A stretch of DNA of 64,000 bases from Parvibaculum sp049671045. Its GTDB lineage: Bacteria > Pseudomonadota > Alphaproteobacteria > Parvibaculales > Parvibaculaceae. The stretch's first letter is position 1, and each line of letters starts with the position of its first letter. Positions 49,007 through 57,585 of the stretch are shown here, one piece after another. A program made the position numbers and the translations under genes. The DNA is taken from NCBI RefSeq assembly GCF_049671045.1, contig NZ_JBATUH010000068.1, positions 1-64,000 on the forward strand, in the 5' to 3' direction. The notes under the pieces were generated by a model. The model did not search any database and was not told the origin of the DNA. It was given only the letters and a program-made list of their open reading frames with translations.

Positions 49007-49027
49007 GAAGCGAAGCTTCCGTGAACC

Positions 49028-49255
49028 TCAGGCCTTGCCGCCGAGATTGCCGAACTTCTGCTTGAAGCGGCTGACGCGGCCGCCGCGGTCGACGATCTGC
49101 TGGCCGCCGCCGGTCCAGGCCGGATGGGTCTTCGGGTCGATGTCGAGGGTGAGCGTGTCGCCCTCCTTGCCGTAGGTCGAGCGGGTCTGGAAGGTCGTCC
49201 CGTCCGTCATCGCCACGGTGATCATGTGGTAGTCGGGATGAATGTCTTTCTTCAT
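49028..49255 (-). CDS. rpmE: 50S ribosomal protein L31 (zinc-free form)
   Basis: 75 residues: MKKDIHPDYHMITVAMTDGT, HPAWTGGGQQIVDRGGRVSRFKQKFG. It is the L31 fold without the four zinc-binding cysteines, hence the C-minus form. Monocistronic with a promoter at 49331-49358 and the bidirectional terminator downstream. Confidence 0.96.
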   Translation of the reverse strand: MKKDIHPDYHMITVAMTDGTTFQTRSTYGKEGDTLTLDIDPKTHPAWTGGGQQIVDRGGRVSRFKQKFGNLGGKA

Positions 49256-49330
49256 GGCTCTACGCCTTCTCAGATCACAAAAATGCCGGAAACCGGGGCT
49301 GCCGATCGCTGGCGCGCCGGGAATGGGGGC

Positions 49331-49358
49331 TTATAGCCAAGGAGTGAGCCCAATACAA
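49331..49358 (-). promoter_or_regulatory. Putative rpmE promoter
   Basis: Minus strand TTGTAT (49353-49358), 16 bases, CTATAA (49331-49336). The leader would be about 70 bases. Confidence 0.5.
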
Positions 49359-49516
49359 GGCCAAGCTCCGCCCTGAGCGATGCGCTGGGGCGATTGGGCG
49401 CGGGGGCCGGGGCCGGCTTCGGATTGGCTCGGCGGGGCAAGGGTTGCTATATGAACGGGCAGGGTGTCCTTCTGGGGGCTGCCCGCGACCTCGCAAAACT
49501 GACCCGGCGGCCATCC

Positions 49517-51358
49517 ATGAGCGAGATATCGAATCCGGTGGTTGAAGCCATCGAGGAAGAAGCCCAGCGCCGCAGGCCCGCCAGGGGCGTCCGGCCGCTC
49601 GCCAAACTCATGCCCTTCATCGGCCGCTACCGGATCATGGTGGCGCTCGCTTTCGTCTCGCTCGTCTTCGCGACGCTTGCGACGCTCGCCGTGCCCATCG
49701 CCGGCCGCCGCCTGCTCGACAATGGCTTCACCCAGACGAGCGCCGACTTCATCGACACCTATTTCCTCGCGCTGATCGGCATCGCGGCTCTTCTCGGCGT
49801 CGCGAGCGCCATGCGCTTCTTTTTCGTGAGCTGGATTGGCGAGCGCGTCGTCGCCGATCTGCGCGAGGCCGTCTACGCCCATGTGCTGAAGCTCTCGCCC
49901 GCCTTCTTCGAGGTGACACGCACGGGCGAGGTGCTGTCGCGCCTCACGGCCGACACGACGCTCATCAAGACGGTCGTCGGTTCCTCCGCCTCCGTCGCAT
50001 TGCGCAACGTGTTCCTCTTCATCGGCGCGGCATCCATGATGGCGGTGACGAGCACATGGCTCTCCGGCCTCGTGCTTCTCGCCATTCCGATGATCGTTCT
50101 GCCGCTCGTGATCTTCGGGCGCTGGGTGCGCCGCCTTTCGCGCGCGAGCCAGGACCGGCTCGCGGATTCGAGCGCCTTCGGCACGGAAAGCCTCAACGCC
50201 ATCCAGACCGTGCAGGCCTTCACGCATGAGGAGATCGACCGGCAGCGTTTCGCCGAGACGGTGGAGCGCTCCTTCGTGACCGCGCGGGCGCGCATCACGG
50301 CGCGCGCCGTGCTGACCGCGCTCGTCTTCTTCATGGGACTTTCGAGCGTCGTCGGCGTGCTCTGGTTTGGTGCCCATGCGGTCGTCGCGGGCACCATGTC
50401 GGGCGGCGCGCTGCTTCAGTTCATTCTCTATGCGGTCTTCGCGGCAACGTCGCTCGCCGCCCTTTCGGAAGTCTGGGGCGACATGCAGATGGCCTCGGGC
50501 GCGACCGAGCGGTTGATGGAACTGCTGGCGATCGAGCCCGAGATCCGCGCGCCGAAATCGCCCAGGGCTCTGCCTCTGCCCGCTCGCGGCGCGATCAGCT
50601 TCGAGCGCGTGACCTTCGCCTATCCGACGCGGCCCCAAGTCGCGGCCTTGCGCGATTTCTCTCTCGATGTGAAGCCCGGCGAAACCGTGGCGATCGTCGG
50701 GCCGTCCGGCGCGGGCAAGAGCACGGTGTTTCAGCTTCTGCTGCGTTTCTACGATCCGAAGTCGGGGGTAATCCGCCTCGATGGCGTCGATATTTCCCAG
50801 GTCGAGCCCGGCGAGCTTCGCAGCCGTCTCGGCGTCGTGCCGCAGGAGACGGTCGTTTTCGGCATGAGCGTCGCGGAGAACATCCGCTACGGGCGGCCCG
50901 ATGCGAGCGAGGAGGATGTCATCGCCGCCGCGAAGGCCGCGCGTATTCACGATTTCATCGTCTCGCTGCCTCAGGGCTATGCGACGCAGGTGGGAGAGCG
51001 CGGCGTCACGCTTTCCGGCGGCCAGCGCCAGCGCGTCGCCATTGCGCGCGCTATCCTGCGCGATGCGCCGGTGCTTCTTCTCGACGAGGCGACGTCGGCG
51101 CTCGACGCGGAAAGCGAAACGCTCGTCCAGGCGGCACTAGAAGGGTTGATGCGGGGCCACACCACGCTCGTGATCGCGCACCGGCTCGCGACCGTTCTCA
51201 AGGCTGATCGAATCATCGTCATGGAAGAAGGCCGCATTGTCGCTGCCGGCACGCATGACGAGCTTGTGCGGCAGGGCGGTCTTTACAGCAGGCTTGCCCG
51301 CCTGCAATTCACGGGCGACATATTGGGTGGCGAGCCCCAAAGCGCCGCGCTGCACTGA
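49517..51358 (+). CDS. ABC exporter, fused transmembrane and ATPase domains (MsbA/LipA-like)
   Basis: 613 residues from ATG 49517 (MSEISNPVVEAIEEEAQ); ATG 49451 with AAGGG upstream would add 22. Six-helix ABC_membrane domain (about 35-320) is followed by the nucleotide-binding domain: Walker A GPSGAGKST, signature LSGGQRQR, Walker B VLLLDEATSALD and switch IAHRLAT. It forms a homodimer and exports lipid, peptide or drug. A separate paraoxonase gene follows after 22 bases, possibly co-transcribed. Confidence 0.92.
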   Translation: MSEISNPVVEAIEEEAQRRRPARGVRPLAKLMPFIGRYRIMVALAFVSLVFATLATLAVPIAGRRLLDNGFTQTSADFIDTYFLALIGIAALLGVASAMRFFFVSWIGERVVADLREAVYAHVLKLSPAFFEVTRTGEVLSRLTADTTLIKTVVGSSASVALRNVFLFIGAASMMAVTSTWLSGLVLLAIPMIVLPLVIFGRWVRRLSRASQDRLADSSAFGTESLNAIQTVQAFTHEEIDRQRFAETVERSFVTARARITARAVLTALVFFMGLSSVVGVLWFGAHAVVAGTMSGGALLQFILYAVFAATSLAALSEVWGDMQMASGATERLMELLAIEPEIRAPKSPRALPLPARGAISFERVTFAYPTRPQVAALRDFSLDVKPGETVAIVGPSGAGKSTVFQLLLRFYDPKSGVIRLDGVDISQVEPGELRSRLGVVPQETVVFGMSVAENIRYGRPDASEEDVIAAAKAARIHDFIVSLPQGYATQVGERGVTLSGGQRQRVAIARAILRDAPVLLLDEATSALDAESETLVQAALEGLMRGHTTLVIAHRLATVLKADRIIVMEEGRIVAAGTHDELVRQGGLYSRLARLQFTGDILGGEPQSAALH

Positions 51359-51380
51359 ACGAACCGGGAGGGAAGGGAAC

Positions 51381-52469
51381 ATGTCACCGCTCTTGCGCAG
51401 AGCCATCATCGCCGTATTCGCCGTCGCCGTGATAGCGAGCGTGCTCGCCTGGCGCTTCCTTTCGGCGGCGGGCTTTTTCACCGACATCCGGGCGGAAGTT
51501 CCCGCGGAATGCCGGGCGATCGCTTCCGTGCCGGGGCCGGAGGATATTCAGATCGACCGCGAGCGCGGCCTGGCCTTCGTCTCGGCTTTTGACCGGCGCG
51601 CCGCAATGGCCGGGCATGAAGCCACGCGCGGCGGCATCTATGTGATCGATCTGAAGGCGCCGCAGGCGGAATGGGCGCTTCGTCCGGTCACGGCGAACGA
51701 GCCGGCCGACTTCAAGCCCCACGGAATCAGCCTCCATGTCGGCGCGGGCGGCGAACGGCGCCTCTTCGTCGTCAACCACGCGGCGAAGGGTGAGGCGGTC
51801 GAGATTTTCGATGTCGCGCCGGATGGTCTGCTCACCCATGTGAAGACGGTCGCCGATCCGCTGTTCGTTTCGCTGAACGATGTCGTCGCGGTCGGTCCCG
51901 ATGCCTTCTACGCGACGAATGATCACGGCTCGAAGGGGCTCGGCGGAAGGCTGAGCGATCTCGTCCTGCTGCGTAACGCCAATGTCGTCTATTACGACGG
52001 CGCTTCGGCGCATGCCGCCGCCGACAGGCTTCTCTTTGCGAACGGCATCAATGTGAGCCCGGACGGCAAGACGCTCTATGTCTCGGAAATGCTCGGTGCC
52101 GCGCTCCATATCTATACGCGCGATCCCGCGACGGGCGCCCTCACGAGCCGCGATTATGCGCGCCTCGGTACCGGCCTCGACAATATCGATGTCGAGCCGG
52201 ATGGCGCGCTCCTCATCGCGGCCCATCCGCATCTGATCGCGTTCCTGAAACATGCAGGCGACCCGAAGGCGCTCTCGCCGAGCCAGGTCGTGCGCGTCGA
52301 GCCGGGCGCGGGGCAGGGCGGCAAGGCCGGTACGATCTATCTCAATCGCGGCGAGGAGATTTCAGGATCGAGCGTCGCCGCTGGCTTCGACGACATGATG
52401 CTGATCGGCAATGTCTTCGATCCGAAGATCCTTGCCTGCAAGCAGTCGAAGGAACTCAAGGCGTTCTGA
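51381..52469 (+). CDS. Paraoxonase/arylesterase (PON)-like lactonase
   Basis: 362 residues with a membrane-anchor-like N-terminus (LLRRAIIAVFAVAVIASVLAW), as in mammalian PONs. The six-bladed propeller repeats (INVSPDGKTLYVSEM) match PON1, and its key residues line up: calcium ligands E54, D55 (GPEDIQID), N166, D167 (LNDVVAVG), N221 (FANGIN), D267, N268 (LDNIDVEP); catalytic-dyad histidines H114 (KPHGIS) and H133 (VNHAAK), and H282 (AHPHL). PONs hydrolyse lactones, aryl esters and organophosphates; in bacteria a lactonase role is inferred. GGGAGGG precedes the ATG. Confidence 0.88.
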   Translation: MSPLLRRAIIAVFAVAVIASVLAWRFLSAAGFFTDIRAEVPAECRAIASVPGPEDIQIDRERGLAFVSAFDRRAAMAGHEATRGGIYVIDLKAPQAEWALRPVTANEPADFKPHGISLHVGAGGERRLFVVNHAAKGEAVEIFDVAPDGLLTHVKTVADPLFVSLNDVVAVGPDAFYATNDHGSKGLGGRLSDLVLLRNANVVYYDGASAHAAADRLLFANGINVSPDGKTLYVSEMLGAALHIYTRDPATGALTSRDYARLGTGLDNIDVEPDGALLIAAHPHLIAFLKHAGDPKALSPSQVVRVEPGAGQGGKAGTIYLNRGEEISGSSVAAGFDDMMLIGNVFDPKILACKQSKELKAF

Positions 52470-52487
52470 TCGCCCCTCATCCCGCCT

Positions 52488-53498
52488 TCAGCGCTCCGTC
52501 AGCTTGAACTCGATGCGGCGGTTGCGCTTGAAGGCGGCGGCACTCTTGCCCGTATCGAGCGGCTGGAACTCGCCGAAGCCCGTCGCGGCGAGATGCTCGG
52601 GCGGCACGCCCCGCTTCGCCATGAAGTTGACGACGGCGATGGCGCGCGCGCTCGAGAGATACCAGTTGGAGGGGAACTGCGCCGTGTGGATCGGATTTGC
52701 GTCGGTGTGCCCGTCCACGCGGATGACCCACTGAATGTCGTTCGGGATTTCGGCGGCGATTTCCTTCACCGCGTCCGCGATCTTCTGAAGCTGGGCGACG
52801 CCCGAGGGATTGATCTCGGCCGAGCCGCTGTCGAAGAGGATTTCCGACTGGATGACGAAACGGTCGCCCACGACCTCGATGTCGGGTCGGTTGCCGAGAA
52901 TTTCGCGCAGGCGGCCGAAGAACTCGGAGCGGTACTTCGCAAGCTCCTGCACCTTCTGGGCAAGCGCGGCGTTGAGCCTGCGGCCGAGATCCGCGATCTG
53001 CGCCTGGCTTTCCCGGTCGCGTTTTTCGGAGGCTTCGAGCGCCTCCTCGAGTGCGGCAAGCTGGCGGCGGAGCGCGGCGATCTGCTGGTTGAGAAGTTCG
53101 ACCTGCGCAAGCGCCTGATTGGAAATTTCCTTCTGCTTTGAAAGCTCGTCCTGCAGCACCGCGACCTGCGAGCCCGCGCCTGCCGCCGCGCCGAGCCGAT
53201 CCTTCTCGGCATTGGCTTCGGCGAGCGAGGCCTGAAGCGTCGCGATGGTGGTCTGGAGGTCAGCCTTCTCCTGTTTCGACAGCGCGAGCTGGCTGACGAG
53301 TTCGGCAATCTGGCTCCGCAGCGCTTCGAGCGCCGTGTCCTTGCTCGAGACGAGTTGCGACAGGAAGAACTGCGTCAGCATGAAAATGGTGAGCAGGAAG
53401 ATGAGCACGAGCAGCAGGCTCGACATGGCGTCGACGAAGCCCGGCCAGTAGTCGGCACTCGGGGCGCGTCCGCGAATTCGTCTGTGTGCGACCGTCAT
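52488..53498 (-). CDS. MotB-like stator protein with coiled coil and OmpA domain
   Basis: 336 residues. A single N-terminal transmembrane helix (LLLVLIFLLTIFMLTQFF) carries D23 in the ADYWPGFVDAMSSL segment, the position of the proton-carrying Asp in MotB/TolR-like proteins. Residues about 55-190 are a long coiled coil (ALEALRSQIAELVSQLAL and similar). The C-terminal OmpA-like peptidoglycan-binding domain contains DGHTDANPI and NWYLSSARAIAVVNF. It starts 18 bases after the MotA-like gene stop and should form an ion-driven stator with it. Confidence 0.85.
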   Translation of the reverse strand: MTVAHRRIRGRAPSADYWPGFVDAMSSLLLVLIFLLTIFMLTQFFLSQLVSSKDTALEALRSQIAELVSQLALSKQEKADLQTTIATLQASLAEANAEKDRLGAAAGAGSQVAVLQDELSKQKEISNQALAQVELLNQQIAALRRQLAALEEALEASEKRDRESQAQIADLGRRLNAALAQKVQELAKYRSEFFGRLREILGNRPDIEVVGDRFVIQSEILFDSGSAEINPSGVAQLQKIADAVKEIAAEIPNDIQWVIRVDGHTDANPIHTAQFPSNWYLSSARAIAVVNFMAKRGVPPEHLAATGFGEFQPLDTGKSAAAFKRNRRIEFKLTER

Positions 53499-53516
53499 GC
53501 CGTTCCCGCCCGCCGG

Positions 53517-54479
53517 TTATTTTCTGCCGAGACTGGCAGCGAGGCGATCGAGCACGGGGCGCAGCGCTTCCTGATTTTCGGCAAGGCGCCGGATGAGAAG
53601 CTGCTCGTGCTTGATCTGCTCGGTGAGAGCCGTGATCTGGCCGGCGAGCGCGAGCATCGGCGCGCTGTTTGCGCCGCCGCCCGAGGCCAGCGACTGCTCG
53701 ATGCGCTCGAGCCGCTTCAGCGTTTCCCCGAGCATGCCGGGGCCGGGCTCCGCCGCGCCGGAAATATCCGTCACCGTAGAAAGCCACTCTTCAAGCTCAT
53801 TGTAGAAGCGGTTCTGCGCCTGCCCGGCCTGAAGGTCGAGAAAGCCGAGGATGAGCGAGCCGGCAAGGCCGAAGAGCGAGGAGGAGAAGGACGTGCCCAT
53901 GCCCGATAGCGGCCCCTCGAGTCCCGCCTTGAGATTCTGGAAGACGGTCGCGGGATCGGATGTCTCGATATTGAGGCCGTGGATCGTCGCGCCGACCGAG
54001 GTCACGGTGGTGAGAAGGCCCCAGAAGGTGCCGAGCAGGCCGAGGAAGATCAGCAGGCCAATCATGTAGCGGGAGATTTCGCGCTGCTCGTCGAGGCGCG
54101 AGCCGATGGAATCGAGAAGCGAGCGCATGGTGAGCGCGTTGAGCTGCATGCGCCCCTTGCGCTCGCCGAGCATGGTCGCCATCGGCGCGAGGAGGCGCGG
54201 GGCGGGCGGGATCGCCAGTCCCGGATCGGCACGGCGGAACTCGTTCACCCAGCGCACTTCGGGGCTCAGCACGAGAATCTGCCGGAAGCCATAGAGAATA
54301 CCGAGCATGAGCACGCCGATAATGAGCGTGTTGAGCCCCGGATTGGTGAAATAGGCCGTCTTGAGCTGCGGCGAGAGAATGAGGAGCAGAAACCCGACAA
54401 GGAGCAGGAAGAGGATCATCCGCACCAGATAGGGACGCGGCGTGGAGAGGGCCGCGCCGCCGGTATAGTCCTTCGCCAT
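53517..54479 (-). CDS. MotA/TolQ/ExbB-like proton channel protein
   Basis: 320 residues from ATG 54479 (MAKDYTGGAALSTPRPYLVR). Four transmembrane helices: MILFLLLVGFLLLIL, LIIGVLMLGILYGF, and in the channel half GLLIFLGLLGTFWGLLTTV and GMGTSFSSSLFGLAGSLILG, the last two being the MotA/TolQ/ExbB hallmark. A long C-terminal cytoplasmic tail (about 85 residues) follows. Neither flagellar nor Tol-Pal genes are adjacent, so it is a separate stator of unknown process. Confidence 0.85.
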   Translation of the reverse strand: MAKDYTGGAALSTPRPYLVRMILFLLLVGFLLLILSPQLKTAYFTNPGLNTLIIGVLMLGILYGFRQILVLSPEVRWVNEFRRADPGLAIPPAPRLLAPMATMLGERKGRMQLNALTMRSLLDSIGSRLDEQREISRYMIGLLIFLGLLGTFWGLLTTVTSVGATIHGLNIETSDPATVFQNLKAGLEGPLSGMGTSFSSSLFGLAGSLILGFLDLQAGQAQNRFYNELEEWLSTVTDISGAAEPGPGMLGETLKRLERIEQSLASGGGANSAPMLALAGQITALTEQIKHEQLLIRRLAENQEALRPVLDRLAASLGRK

Positions 54480-54549
54480 CTTCAGTTCAGCTCCCCCTGT
54501 GATCCGGGCAGATCTTGCGTCTTTCGCGTCGTTCGCCTCATGAGGCGCA

Positions 54550-55107
54550 TCAGCCTCCCGCGCGGGTGATGTCGACCCGGTCGAGAGGGCCTGCATCCCG
54601 CGTGCCACCGAGCGCTCTCACTTCGAGCCGGTCCGTCGCGATCCCCTGTTCGATGAGGAAATTGCGGACCGTGAGCACACGCTTCAGCGACAGGCGCCGG
54701 GCATTCGTGCTCGTGTCGCCGGGGGGCCCGGCATAGGCCTTGAGCGTCACCCGGCCGCCGCGGCGACGGAAACCTTCCGCGAACGTCCTGAGCCGCGCCG
54801 CCTCGCCGTCGCTCAGCGCTGCCTCTTCGGGCGGAAAGTCGATGCGGGCAAGCGCGGGCTCGGGCGCGCGAAGCGGCGACGTGCCGAGCGCGGGCGCTCC
54901 TTCGGGCGATGCGTTAACGATTGCGGGCAGCGGCGCCGCGAGCGGCTCGGGCGGCGTCATGGGCTCGCCCATGCGCGTGCCGGGCCGGTCGAGAGGCACG
55001 GCGTCCACGGGTTCGGCGCGCGCGCCCGTTCCGGCCATCAGCATGAGAACGGCGCAAAGCCCGGCTATGCGAACCGTCCGTACCCAACGCCCTTCAGGAA
55101 AAGTCAT
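54550..55107 (-). CDS. Periplasmic protein with divergent OmpA-like C-terminal domain
   Basis: 185 residues. A signal peptide ends at ARAEP. A proline-rich linker (PPEPLAAPLPAIV) leads to an OmpA-like domain (ARIDFPPEEAALSDGEAARLR, NARRLSLKRVLTVRNFLIEQG). The family's Asp of the HTD-type motif is replaced by AYAGPPG, so peptidoglycan binding may be altered. It lies 70 bases before the MotA-like gene, forming a three-gene set. Confidence 0.75.
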   Translation of the reverse strand: MTFPEGRWVRTVRIAGLCAVLMLMAGTGARAEPVDAVPLDRPGTRMGEPMTPPEPLAAPLPAIVNASPEGAPALGTSPLRAPEPALARIDFPPEEAALSDGEAARLRTFAEGFRRRGGRVTLKAYAGPPGDTSTNARRLSLKRVLTVRNFLIEQGIATDRLEVRALGGTRDAGPLDRVDITRAGG

Positions 55108-55219
55108 GGCTGCCCTCCCGCGCGACGAGGAGACTGGAATCCTGCGTTCAGTCTAGTCGAAACGGGGCTGACGGGAAATCGCAAGGACGGTGGAGGCCGG
55201 CGAGGCGGGCGATGCGCGG

Positions 55220-56023
55220 TCAGGATGCCGCGTGAGCGCGCTTCAGCGCCTTGGCAAGCTCGCGATGGATCGTCTCGTTTCCGGCGATGACGCCGCCGCT
55301 GTTAAGCACGTCGTCCCGGCTGTTGAGATCGGAAACGAAGCCGCCCGCCTCGCGCACCAGAATGATGCCCGCAGCGAGATCCCATGGCGCGAGGTTCGCT
55401 TCCCAATAGGCGTCGTAGCGACCGGCCGCGACATAGGCGAGATCGAGCGCCGCCGATCCCATGCGCCGCACGCCCGCGACCTCGTTCATCACCACGCCGA
55501 GTTCGGCGATGAAACGCTTGTGGCCGGGCCGGCCGATATGCGGGATGCCCGTCGCCACAACCGCATTGGCGAGCTCGCGCCGCGCCGCGACGCGCAGGCG
55601 CCGGTCGTTGAGAAAGGCGCCCTGGCCCTTTTCGGCGATGAAGAGCTCGTCGGAAATCGGATTATAGACGACGCCGGCGACGATCTGCCCGTCGCGCTCC
55701 AGCCCGATCGAGATCGCGAAATGCGGGATCGAGTGGAGAAAATTCGTCGTGCCGTCGAGCGGATCGATGAGCCAGCGGTGCGACTTGTCCGAACCCTCGA
55801 TCGTGCCGCCTTCCTCCATGAGGAAGCCATAGCCGGGCCGCGCCTTGGAAAGCTCTTCGAAGAGCGTCTTTTCGGCCTTCTTGTCGGCGGCGGTGACGAA
55901 ATTCGCGGGGCCCTTGAGCGAGACCTGCAAATTCTCCACCTCGCCGAAGTCGCGTTGCAGTCCGCGCGCCGCCTTGCGTGCGGCGGCCACCATGACGGCC
56001 ATGACGGGGGTATGACGTGCCAT
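55220..56023 (-). CDS. suhB: Inositol-1-monophosphatase family protein (SuhB)
   Basis: 267 residues from ATG 56023 (MARHTPVMAVMVAAARKAAR). IMPase motifs: EEGGTIEG, WLIDPLDGTTNFLHSIPHFAISI (motif A) and WDLAAGIILVREAGGFVSD (motif B). It hydrolyses inositol or related phosphates and in bacteria SuhB also affects rRNA antitermination. The FGEVENLQVSLKGPANFVTAADKKAE start matches alphaproteobacterial SuhB. Further upstream ATGs (56050, 56074) have weaker support. Confidence 0.93.
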   Translation of the reverse strand: MARHTPVMAVMVAAARKAARGLQRDFGEVENLQVSLKGPANFVTAADKKAEKTLFEELSKARPGYGFLMEEGGTIEGSDKSHRWLIDPLDGTTNFLHSIPHFAISIGLERDGQIVAGVVYNPISDELFIAEKGQGAFLNDRRLRVAARRELANAVVATGIPHIGRPGHKRFIAELGVVMNEVAGVRRMGSAALDLAYVAAGRYDAYWEANLAPWDLAAGIILVREAGGFVSDLNSRDDVLNSGGVIAGNETIHRELAKALKRAHAAS

Positions 56024-56109
56024 CGGGGACTTGCGCTTTCTCTCGGGCATTTCCGGCGATGTCCGTTTCGGCATCGGCGGGAAATGCGGGTCGCTGAATG
56101 ATCGGTTCG

Positions 56110-56676
56110 TTAGTCGGCGCGGCGGAGATAGGTGACTTCGTTCGTGTCGACCACGATCTTCTCGCCAACGGTAATGAAGGGCGGCACCATGACGCGGATG
56201 CCGTTCTCGAGCAGGGCCGGCTTGTAGGAGCTGGCCGCCGTCTGGCCCTTCACCGTCGGTTCCGTTTCCGTGATTTCCAGCACCACCTGATCGGGCAGGG
56301 CGACGCTGATGGGCCTGCCCTCGTGGCTCTCCACCGTCACCTTCATGCCGTCCTGCAGGAACGCCGCGCGCTCGCCCACCCAGTCCTTGGCAAGCTCGAT
56401 CTGCTCGTAGGTTTCGTTGTCCATGAAGGTGAGCATGCCGTCGGCTTCATAGAGGAACTGATAGTCCTTCTGCTCGAGCCGCACGCGCTCGACCGTCTCG
56501 GCGGAACGGAAGCGCTCGTTGAGCTTGCGGTTGTCGATCAGATTCTTCAGTTCGACCTGCGCGAAGGCGCCGCCCTTGCCGGGCTTCACATGCTGAACCT
56601 TCACCGCCGCCCAAAGGCCTCCCTGATGCTCGATGACGTAGCCGGGGCGAATTTCGTTACCGTTGATCTTGGGCAT
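56110..56676 (-). CDS. efp: Elongation factor P
   Basis: 188 residues from ATG 56676 (MPKINGNEIRPGYVIEHQGG). KPGKGGAFAQVEL carries K34 at the modified-tip position; the C-terminal S1-like OB domain ends VPPFITVGEKIVVDTNEVTYLRR. It rescues ribosomes stalled on polyproline. The tip has a lysine, so the EpmA-type beta-lysyl route is possible; epmAB genes are not in the window. Own promoter at 56774-56802. Confidence 0.96.
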   Translation of the reverse strand: MPKINGNEIRPGYVIEHQGGLWAAVKVQHVKPGKGGAFAQVELKNLIDNRKLNERFRSAETVERVRLEQKDYQFLYEADGMLTFMDNETYEQIELAKDWVGERAAFLQDGMKVTVESHEGRPISVALPDQVVLEITETEPTVKGQTAASSYKPALLENGIRVMVPPFITVGEKIVVDTNEVTYLRRAD

Positions 56677-56773
56677 GGACCTTATCTCGGACTGGGGTTG
56701 AGCAGGCTCGCGGCGGGACCGGCTGTTTGCGCCGATCTGCTGATGGGGCAGGCGCGATCCGGCCGCGGGCGCT

Positions 56774-56802
56774 CTGATAGCATCTGGCGGCCGTAAGGCC
56801 AA
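56774..56802 (-). promoter_or_regulatory. Promoter of efp
   Basis: Minus strand TTGGCC (56797-56802), 17 bases, TATCAG (56774-56779). It lies between thiE and efp. Confidence 0.6.
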
Positions 56803-56822
56803 TGCCTTTCCGAAAGGAGGGG

Positions 56823-57497
56823 TTATTGGCCGCGGGGCGTCTCGGCCATGATGCGGTTGAACGCCCGCACCGCCTCGGCCGGACCTTCCGGGTGCGCCCA
56901 GACGCCCGCCGACACGGCGAGAAAGTCCGCGCCCGCCGCAACGAGGGTGGCGGCGTTCCCGACCGTTATGCCGCCAATGGCGACGCAGGGCACCACGAAG
57001 GTCTCCGACCACCAGGTCAGGAGGTCGGGCGTGGCGCGGGTCTTGGGCACCTTGGTGCCGGTTTCGAAGAAGGCGCCGAAGGCGACATAGTCGGCCCCCT
57101 CTTCGCCGGCCACCATCGCCAGATGGCGCGAATTGTGGCAGGTGACGCCGACGATACGGTTGGGGCCGACGAGCTTGCGCGCTTCCTTGTAGGGGATGTC
57201 CTCCTGGCCGACATGAACGCCGTCAGCTTCCATCTCGGCCGCGATGTCGGCGCGGTCGTTGATGATGAAGGCGACGTCATAGCTCTGCGCGACGGGCATC
57301 AGCACCTCGGTCGCGCGGCGGATCGCATCGGCCGGCGCCGTTTCCTCGCCTTCCGTCTTGAGGCGAAGCTGGAGCGAGGCGACATCGCCCGCGTCGAGCG
57401 CGCGCTTCAGCGTGTCCGAAAAGGCGACTGGCTCGATCCGGGGCGGGGTGATGAGATAGAGCCGGCAGGGCTCGCGTTCTTCTTCGATGATGCTCAT
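56823..57497 (-). CDS. thiE: Thiamine-phosphate synthase
   Basis: 224 residues. The TIM-barrel blocks are clear: LYLITPPRI at the start, DVAFIINDRADIAAEMEADGVHVGQEDIP (diphosphate-binding), GVTCHNSRHLAMVAGEEGADYVAFGAFFET and VAIGGITVGNAATLVAAGADFLAVSAGV. It joins HMP-PP and thiazole phosphate in thiamine synthesis. It lies after the fba terminator and has no nearby thi partner; no TPP riboswitch was seen in the 88-base gap. Confidence 0.94.
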   Translation of the reverse strand: MSIIEEEREPCRLYLITPPRIEPVAFSDTLKRALDAGDVASLQLRLKTEGEETAPADAIRRATEVLMPVAQSYDVAFIINDRADIAAEMEADGVHVGQEDIPYKEARKLVGPNRIVGVTCHNSRHLAMVAGEEGADYVAFGAFFETGTKVPKTRATPDLLTWWSETFVVPCVAIGGITVGNAATLVAAGADFLAVSAGVWAHPEGPAEAVRAFNRIMAETPRGQ

Positions 57498-57532
57498 GGG
57501 GGAGGTTGTAGCGCGTCTTGCGCGCGAAAGGC

Positions 57533-57560
57533 AAAACGCCCCGCCGGTAAGGGCGGGGCG
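57533..57560 (-). terminator. Rho-independent terminator of the glycolytic operon
   Basis: Minus strand CGCCCCGCC, CTTACC loop, GGCGGGGCG, then TTTTGCC. Arms at 57537-57545 and 57552-57560. Confidence 0.88.
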
Positions 57561-57585
57561 CTCTGTCTGGTCATGGCCGGAAGGC

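Noticed and set aside
57498..57585. TPP riboswitch before thiE
   Set aside because: The gap is only 88 bases, mostly the fba terminator, and no thi-box sequence is present.
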